A stretch of DNA of 64,000 nt from JADCRZ01 sp031399065. Lineage in GTDB: Bacteria; Bacteroidota; Bacteroidia; Chitinophagales; Chitinophagaceae. The notes beneath the pieces were generated by a model. That model saw only the letters and a program-made list of their open reading frames with translations, did not search any database and was not told the DNA's origin. The stretch covers positions 30,313 through 94,312 of the forward strand of contig JANNOM010000096.1 in assembly GCA_031399065.1 (NCBI GenBank), in the 5' to 3' direction. Shown here piece by piece: positions 59,021 through 64,000 of the stretch (its first letter is position 1; each line of letters starts with the position of its first letter). The position numbers were made by a program, and so were the translations under genes.

Positions 59021-60391
59021 ATGAAAATACAAACGCAAACGGCCATATTATTCACTACCATTACGGCGGCGGTGATCCTGTTATTAAGCCTTTTTATCTA
59101 TTATTTTACCAGCCGGTTCGCTGCCATCGATTTTTATAAAAGGCTGGAGATAAGAGCCTATATCGCCGCGAGAGTGATGCTGGAGAAAGACGAAACTTCC
59201 GTAGATGCGTATAGCGAAATAAGAAGAGAACACCTGGAAATACTGCAGGGCGAAAAAGAATACTTCATAAGAGTAGATACGCTATCAAAAAAATGGTTAT
59301 TGCCGAGGGGGTTATCGCTCCCTAATAGTTTTTTCCTCAACGTAATAAAAAACGGGAAAGATTATGTAAACCGCAACGGCTATTATTATACCGGAATTTT
59401 TTATGAGGATAACGAGGGTAATTTTATCGTGCTGCTTTCTGCCGGTAATGAAGCACTGGCCAATACCATGGCCAACCTGCGCTACTTTTTAATACTGGGT
59501 TTCGTGGTAGGTACATTGCTGGTGTATGCCACTTCCGTCTTCTTTTCCAGGTATACCTTTAAACCGGTACGTACACTTATAAAAAGGGTTAAGAGCATTA
59601 ATGCGGAAAACCTTTCTCTTCGCCTTCCGGAGAAAAAGGGAAAGGATGAGATATGGGAACTGGGGTATACTTTTAATGAAATGCTGGACAGGTTACAGAC
59701 TTCCTTTGAAACACAGAACAATTTCGTAAGCAATGCCTCTCATGAGTTTCGCACGCCTATAACCACTATTATGGGTGAGGCGGAACTCGCTCTTTCTACC
59801 GGCAGAAGCCGGGAAGAACTGCAGCAGTCTTTAATGAATATACAGGTACAGGCGGAAAAGATGAAACATATATCCGATAGCCTCCTGAACCTTGCGCAAA
59901 CCGGGTTTGATGGTAAAAGGCAGGAGTGGAAAAGTATCCGGATAGACGAGCTGATGTGGGAAGTAAAACACAGTGTGGAGGAAATAGTAAATGCCCGTGC
60001 CGTGCAATTGCAACTGCATCATCTTCCTGAATCGTCGGACGACCTGCTGATAAACGGTAACGAGCAGCTGCTTAAACTGGCATTCAGCAATGTTATTCTG
60101 AATGCCTGCAAGTATTCCGGCAACCGGCCGGTAAAAGTCACCATTCGGAAAGTGGAAGATTATGTACACATCATAACCGAAGATGAGGGCATAGGTATTC
60201 CACCTACCGAGCTGGAGCATGTATTTGAACCGTTTTTCAGGGCGTCCAATTCCCAGCGGTTCCAGGGGTATGGTATCGGGCTTCCTCTGAGCCTGAATAT
60301 TATCCGCCTGCACCATGGCATGATCAAGGTGGATTCCACCGAAGGAAAAGGTACCCAGGTGCTGGTGGCTTTGCCGGTGAATGTGTTCTAA
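59021..60391 (+). CDS. Sensor histidine kinase
   Basis: A 456-residue membrane kinase partner of the upstream regulator. Two membrane segments (TAAVILLLSLFIYYFTS and LILGFVVGTLLVYATSVFFS) flank a periplasmic sensor of about 130 residues; a HAMP linker (RTLIKRVKSINAENLSLRLPEKKG) leads to the H box FVSNASHEFRTPITTIMGEA and the ATPase N, G1 and G2 boxes NVILNACKYS, TEDEGIGIPP and YGIGLPLSLNI. Organisation is standard for a CusS/RstB-type kinase. Ligand not readable. Confidence 0.95.
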   Translation: MKIQTQTAILFTTITAAVILLLSLFIYYFTSRFAAIDFYKRLEIRAYIAARVMLEKDETSVDAYSEIRREHLEILQGEKEYFIRVDTLSKKWLLPRGLSLPNSFFLNVIKNGKDYVNRNGYYYTGIFYEDNEGNFIVLLSAGNEALANTMANLRYFLILGFVVGTLLVYATSVFFSRYTFKPVRTLIKRVKSINAENLSLRLPEKKGKDEIWELGYTFNEMLDRLQTSFETQNNFVSNASHEFRTPITTIMGEAELALSTGRSREELQQSLMNIQVQAEKMKHISDSLLNLAQTGFDGKRQEWKSIRIDELMWEVKHSVEEIVNARAVQLQLHHLPESSDDLLINGNEQLLKLAFSNVILNACKYSGNRPVKVTIRKVEDYVHIITEDEGIGIPPTELEHVFEPFFRASNSQRFQGYGIGLPLSLNIIRLHHGMIKVDSTEGKGTQVLVALPVNVF

Positions 60392-60497
60392 TCGTTTTCT
60401 AATCACATTCTTAGGGGGCTCTAATTCTCTTCTTATACCGTCCTAATACCCGATCCCGAGCTTTGCTTTTAATTAAATCATCTTAATTCTTAAGCAA

Positions 60498-60989
60498 ATG
60501 AAAAATGTACTAATACCTACCGACTTCACCGCGCAATCTCTCCAACTGGTCAACAAAACAGCCGAAGCCCTGAAGGGTGAAAAATTCAATATCGTTTTGT
60601 TTCATGCGTTTAATATGCCCGATTCCATCACCGACCTGATGTTTATCGGCCGGGAAAAAATATATAAAGGGCTGGTAACGGACGATTTCCGCAATCAGTG
60701 TAAAAAACTGAAGAATCTTTATTTCGATACGATCCATTCCATCTGCTTCAAGTATATGTATGGCAGTACCGTGCGTGTATTTAAGAATTTTGCCGATGCC
60801 AACGATATCGACCTTATTGTACTTCCTGCCGATCTGCGCCTGCAGATGCCGCATAAATACAGTATCGATCCCTGCTCCTTTTTCCGGAAATCGGGTATTA
60901 CCGTGCTCGATTCGTTCGATACCCAACAAGGTAAAGTGTCTGTTATCAAGCGCAATATGACAGGCTCTCACAACCTTACCAAAATTTAA
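60498..60989 (+). CDS. Universal stress protein-like protein
   Basis: A 163-residue protein with a USP-like N-terminal strand-helix, KNVLIPTDFTAQSLQLVNKTAEAL, and NIVLFHAFNMPDSITDLMF. The middle has a Cys pair region (QCKKLKN, SICFKYMYG) and the C-terminal half contains LIVLPADLRLQMPHK. The usual C-terminal GxxGxxxx(S/T) ATP-binding loop is not obvious, so it is a divergent family member. It follows the two-component pair by 106 bp and precedes bestrophin. Confidence 0.62.
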   Translation: MKNVLIPTDFTAQSLQLVNKTAEALKGEKFNIVLFHAFNMPDSITDLMFIGREKIYKGLVTDDFRNQCKKLKNLYFDTIHSICFKYMYGSTVRVFKNFADANDIDLIVLPADLRLQMPHKYSIDPCSFFRKSGITVLDSFDTQQGKVSVIKRNMTGSHNLTKI

Positions 60990-61030
60990 GACGTTTAATA
61001 GCTTCTTCTAAATATTATAAAACAGAACAT

Positions 61031-61945
61031 ATGCTTCTCAAAGAAAATATTCCCTTTAAATATGTATTTGGTAAAATCAAATACGAAGTATTGTTCATTA
61101 CGCTGTATGCAACAACCATCGTGGTGTTGTACAGCAATTTCCATTTTACCCGTATTTCCATACCCCTGGCGGTGCCTGCCATACTGGGTACCGTTATATC
61201 GCTGCTGCTCGGTTTCCGGAGCAACCAGGCATACGACCGCTGGTGGGAAGCCAGGCATATATGGGGAAGCATCGTTAACGACTCCAGAACGCTTACGCGC
61301 CAGTTACTTTGCTTCACAGAAGTGGAGTATGAAGGAGATGCCATACAGCATATGCGGGAGCGCTTTGTAAAAAGACAGATGGCCTGGTGCCATAGCCTGA
61401 GCAAACACCTCCGCCGGCTCAACACCGCTGAGGGCCTCGACCGGTACATCAGCCGCCGCGACAAAGAGTTCGTATCACACTATTCCAACGTGCCGCTGGC
61501 GATGCTGGATCTGCAAGCGCGGGATCTTAACAAGGCGCTTGAACTGGGCTGGCTAAATCCTTACCAGCAGGTAGAGCTGGACAGAACCCTGGGCAGGCTT
61601 TGTGATGCGATGGGCAAATGTGAACGGATTAAGAATACTATTTTCCCGGTTACTTATAGCACTTATATTCACTTTTCACTACTGCTGTTTATCGGGCTGC
61701 TGCCTTTTGCGGTTATACAGTACTTCGGTATCGTGGAAATACCGGTCGTGGTGGCTATTGCATCCTGCTTTTTACTGATAGAAAAAATGGCGATCCACCT
61801 GCAGGACCCTTTCGAAAATAAACCTACCGATACACCGATGACGACCATCTCGCGCCAGATAGAAAAAGACCTGCGGCAGATGCTAAAAGACCAGGAACTA
61901 CCCGAAGAAATGGAACAGCAGGATCTTCAGTTTTATGTGTTGTAA
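61031..61945 (+). CDS. Bestrophin family channel protein
   Basis: A 304-residue inner-membrane protein of the bestrophin/UPF0187 family. It has the N-terminal FKYVFGKIKYEVLFITLYATTIVVLYS, the signature FRSNQAYDRWWEARHIWGSIVNDSRTL, and a second hydrophobic pair late in the protein (SLLLFIGLLPFAVIQYFGIVEIPVVVAIASCFLLIEKM). Bacterial homologues form pentameric cation or anion channels. It ends in an acidic tail. Ion selectivity cannot be told from sequence. Confidence 0.92.
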   Translation: MLLKENIPFKYVFGKIKYEVLFITLYATTIVVLYSNFHFTRISIPLAVPAILGTVISLLLGFRSNQAYDRWWEARHIWGSIVNDSRTLTRQLLCFTEVEYEGDAIQHMRERFVKRQMAWCHSLSKHLRRLNTAEGLDRYISRRDKEFVSHYSNVPLAMLDLQARDLNKALELGWLNPYQQVELDRTLGRLCDAMGKCERIKNTIFPVTYSTYIHFSLLLFIGLLPFAVIQYFGIVEIPVVVAIASCFLLIEKMAIHLQDPFENKPTDTPMTTISRQIEKDLRQMLKDQELPEEMEQQDLQFYVL

Positions 61946-62069
61946 AAGCAACTGGTTCCAGGCACAGAAATAATCCCGGTTCACTGAACAGTTTATCATT
62001 ACATATCGTTGAGAAAGGATAAATGACGTAAAATCAGGACTATTTTATATCTTACTTATCCGTTTCTCA

Positions 62070-63293
62070 ATGATTGTAATAATGAAATATTTCACCATCC
62101 TTTTTTTAAATACCATCCTTGTTACGAGTTCCGGTTACGGTCAGCCGGATTCCGGTTTTATTGCCGCTACGGATCAATACATTTTGTTGATGGACTCGCT
62201 GGCCAATGCTGACCAGGATTCCGGGCTGAAACGACAGGATCGTTTTAAAAACGTATACACGTTTATAGAGGAAGGAAAGATTTACATCAGTGCCAGGAAC
62301 CTGGAGGGACCATTCAGCTCCCTGACAACAAGCGGTGAAAATGGACGCAATGTGTATAAAATCGAAACAGAAGATAACCTGGCGGTATGGCGTAACAGAA
62401 AATATTATTATAAAGGCAACCGCCTCGTATTTGCCCGAATAGAATTAAAAGACAATGGCAAAACGCCCGTACTGATTTATGCAAGGAAGGAATATTACCG
62501 GAACGATAGCATTATTCACCGGGAAACAATGGTAAATAAGGTGAGCCATGATGATAGCTGGCGAACAGACGTAAACCTGCAACTGACCAGCAGAACATTT
62601 TTAACACGCCATTTAAATCAGCAGGCCGCTATGGCGAGGCAGTCGTTACCAGGGGCGGGAGAACCTATGCGTGCCGGTAACGGGCGTAGTATTACGGCAA
62701 GCCCCACCGTTAAGTATAAATATAGGATGTTTATAGTGGGTAAGGTTCATTACCGGGACGGAGATTCTGCTGTCTATCCATTCAATCTCAATTACCTGAC
62801 TGAAACGATGGATGTAATAGGCGACGATGGTAAAATAGCCGTGCTGGCAAATCCTGAAACGATCAGGTACATCGCAATCCGGTCAGATACTTTTTACTAT
62901 GAAAAAGGATATCTGGAATTAATAAAGCAAACCAGGATAGCCCGTTTGGCTATTAGGAAAACATTTAAATGGAACGCGGCCCCCCTGCCTATATCGAGGT
63001 CCTGGTCAAGTGCTGCCTATGGAGGAACAGGAGCGCTCGGAATGCCGACTGGCAGAAATTCGGGATTTTCGCCGCAGTATTTTGGCCTTAACTCCAGAAG
63101 CAATTATTTAAAACCTGATACCGCGTTCTATATCAGCGATACCCGATCGCCCTTTGTAAGAGCCACCAAAAAGAACGTGGCCAGGGTTTTCTCCGAGAAG
63201 AACCGGATGATCGGTAAATACCTTTCTTCACGCAACGTGAACATGCGCAAAAGAAAAGACCTGGAAGAGCTGGTCGAATATATCTCCGAATAA
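62070..63293 (+). CDS. Secreted hypothetical protein, 407 residues
   Basis: I do not recognise this family. A signal (FTILFLNTILVTSSGYGQ) leads to a basic, serine-rich secreted protein. Regions seen: QDRFKNVYTFIEEGKIYISARNLEG, ELKDNGKTPVLIYARKEYYRNDSII, HYRDGDSAVYPFNLNYLTETMDVIGDDGK with a possible Ca/Asp-rich turn, and a GGTGALGMPTGRNSGFSPQYFG glycine/proline patch. Start ATG is 62070, with an alternative ATG at 62082 that gives a cleaner signal. It is followed at once by the convergent efflux gene. Confidence 0.72.
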   Translation: MIVIMKYFTILFLNTILVTSSGYGQPDSGFIAATDQYILLMDSLANADQDSGLKRQDRFKNVYTFIEEGKIYISARNLEGPFSSLTTSGENGRNVYKIETEDNLAVWRNRKYYYKGNRLVFARIELKDNGKTPVLIYARKEYYRNDSIIHRETMVNKVSHDDSWRTDVNLQLTSRTFLTRHLNQQAAMARQSLPGAGEPMRAGNGRSITASPTVKYKYRMFIVGKVHYRDGDSAVYPFNLNYLTETMDVIGDDGKIAVLANPETIRYIAIRSDTFYYEKGYLELIKQTRIARLAIRKTFKWNAAPLPISRSWSSAAYGGTGALGMPTGRNSGFSPQYFGLNSRSNYLKPDTAFYISDTRSPFVRATKKNVARVFSEKNRMIGKYLSSRNVNMRKRKDLEELVEYISE

Positions 63294-63299
63294 GCTGAC

Positions 63300-64000
63300 C
63301 TATTTCCATCCACCACCCAGTGACCGGTAGAGTTCCACTACTGCGTTCAGTTGTTCTTTTTTAAGACTTACCAGTTCCAGCTCGCCCTGCAACACATTGC
63401 TTTGTGCGGTAAGCACTTCCAGATAATTGGCCATCCCATTTTTAAAAAGAAGATCGGCACTGTTAATAGCCTGTTGCAGCTTATCTACTCTTACCGAGGC
63501 GATGGCTTGCTGGTCTTTTAATTTATCTACACTTACCAGCGCATCGCTTACTTCTCCGACTGCCGCCAGTACGGTTTGCCGGAATGCTATCACCGTTTTT
63601 TCTCTTTCGAGTTTCGACAATTCATATTGGGTTTTTAATTGTTTTCGTTGAAATACCGGTTGTGCGATACCACCTGCAACGGTCGCAAAAAGAGATGCCG
63701 GTATATTGAACCAGTTGCTTGCCTTAAAGGAATTGATTCCTCCTTCCGCGGTGATGGAAAATGAGGGATACATATTAGCCTTTGTGATACCGGTGTTTGC
63801 GTTTGCGATGGTGAGCGCCTGTTCTCTTGCTTTTACATCCGGCCGGTTTTGCAGTAATGCTGATGGCAGTCCTGCCGATAATGTATCGCTAAAAACGAAA
63901 TCATTGATGCTGCCCTCCCGTTTGACGGAACCGGGCAAGGCTCCCGTTAATATGCTTAAAGCATTTTCCTGAACGGCCATCAACTGTTCTATTTCGGGAA
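63300..64000 (-). CDS. TolC/NodT family outer-membrane efflux protein, C-terminal part (cut by window end)
   Basis: The last 233 or so codons of an outer-membrane factor of an RND-type efflux pump. In-frame coding continues to the right edge (IEQLMAVQENALSILTGALPG), so the true start lies outside. The family pattern ADTLSAGLPSALLQNRPDVKAREQALTIANANTGITKANMYPSFSITAEGG includes the conserved RPDVxxAE-like block; the C-terminal coiled coil has LSKLEREKTVIAFRQTVLAAVGEVSDAL and KNGMANYLEVLTAQSNVLQGEL. The RND and membrane-fusion genes would lie to the right of the window. Confidence 0.93.
   Translation of the reverse strand, partial: PEIEQLMAVQENALSILTGALPGSVKREGSINDFVFSDTLSAGLPSALLQNRPDVKAREQALTIANANTGITKANMYPSFSITAEGGINSFKASNWFNIPASLFATVAGGIAQPVFQRKQLKTQYELSKLEREKTVIAFRQTVLAAVGEVSDALVSVDKLKDQQAIASVRVDKLQQAINSADLLFKNGMANYLEVLTAQSNVLQGELELVSLKKEQLNAVVELYRSLGGGWK

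Overview
The window looks like a chromosomal segment of a Gram-negative Bacteroidota, most likely family Chitinophagaceae (inference). The support is: LPS synthesis (kdsB) and outer-membrane assembly genes (TamA/TamB-like); Bacteroidota-typical families (DUF3127, DUF2480, DUF4142, a GH3 family protein, a PpiD-like isomerase, the ATP-grasp/alpha-E/transglutaminase trio, MbnP-like lipoproteins); few Shine-Dalgarno sequences; and repeated TAnnTTTG boxes, the Bacteroidota -7 promoter element, close to start codons. Base composition looks moderate, with no large foreign island. I found no rRNA, tRNA, CRISPR array or classical transposase.

Layout. 1-18.4 kb: 3' end of feoB, a NadR-type kinase, mtgA, a LysE-type exporter, GH3, a glycosyltransferase, DUF3127, a lipid kinase diverging from an App1-like phosphatase, recQ, and a TamA/TamB pair (10.1-17.5 kb). 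18.4-28.5 kb: xseA/xseB, chromate transporter, nadD, feoA, ybeY, a small HNH-endonuclease cassette bounded by 33-bp inverted repeats, mnmG, a sorbosone-dehydrogenase-like protein and nadA. 28.5-29.0 kb: a 521-bp gene-free, AT-rich stretch with DnaA-box-like motifs and palindromes. 29-44 kb: PpiD-like foldase, DUF2480, kdsB, the ATP-grasp/alpha-E/transglutaminase operon, dnaN, recX, an omega-amidase-like nitrilase, and a suhB-thiL-S41 peptidase run. 44-49 kb: a copper-related cluster (two MbnP-like lipoproteins, a di-heme MbnH/MauG-like peroxidase, an outer-membrane protein with an N-terminal Cys cluster, SCO). 49-64 kb: TraB/GumN, an ECF sigma factor with a membrane partner, a frameshifted SDR with AraC and NmrA neighbours, a GlxA-type regulator, an esterase, phospholipase A, a two-component system, a stress-type protein, bestrophin, and the 3' end of a TolC/NodT-family efflux gene.

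The most interesting signal is at 23470-24165. The HNH gene lies between near-perfect inverted repeats whose outer nine bases on each side (TGTTCCACG and CGTGGAACA) are the two halves of a ParB-binding parS palindrome, TGTTCCACGTGGAACA, overlapping by CG. The simplest reading is a small HNH-encoding element inserted exactly at the centre of a parS site between ybeY and mnmG. A DnaA-box-like cluster lies about 4.4 kb away. Coding strand preference changes there from 17 minus/8 plus on the left to 23 plus/13 minus on the right. Together these suggest the window spans or adjoins the replication origin. A second pattern is TAnnTTTG placed 4-7 nt before the ATG in at least seven genes, which predicts leaderless or near-leaderless transcripts.
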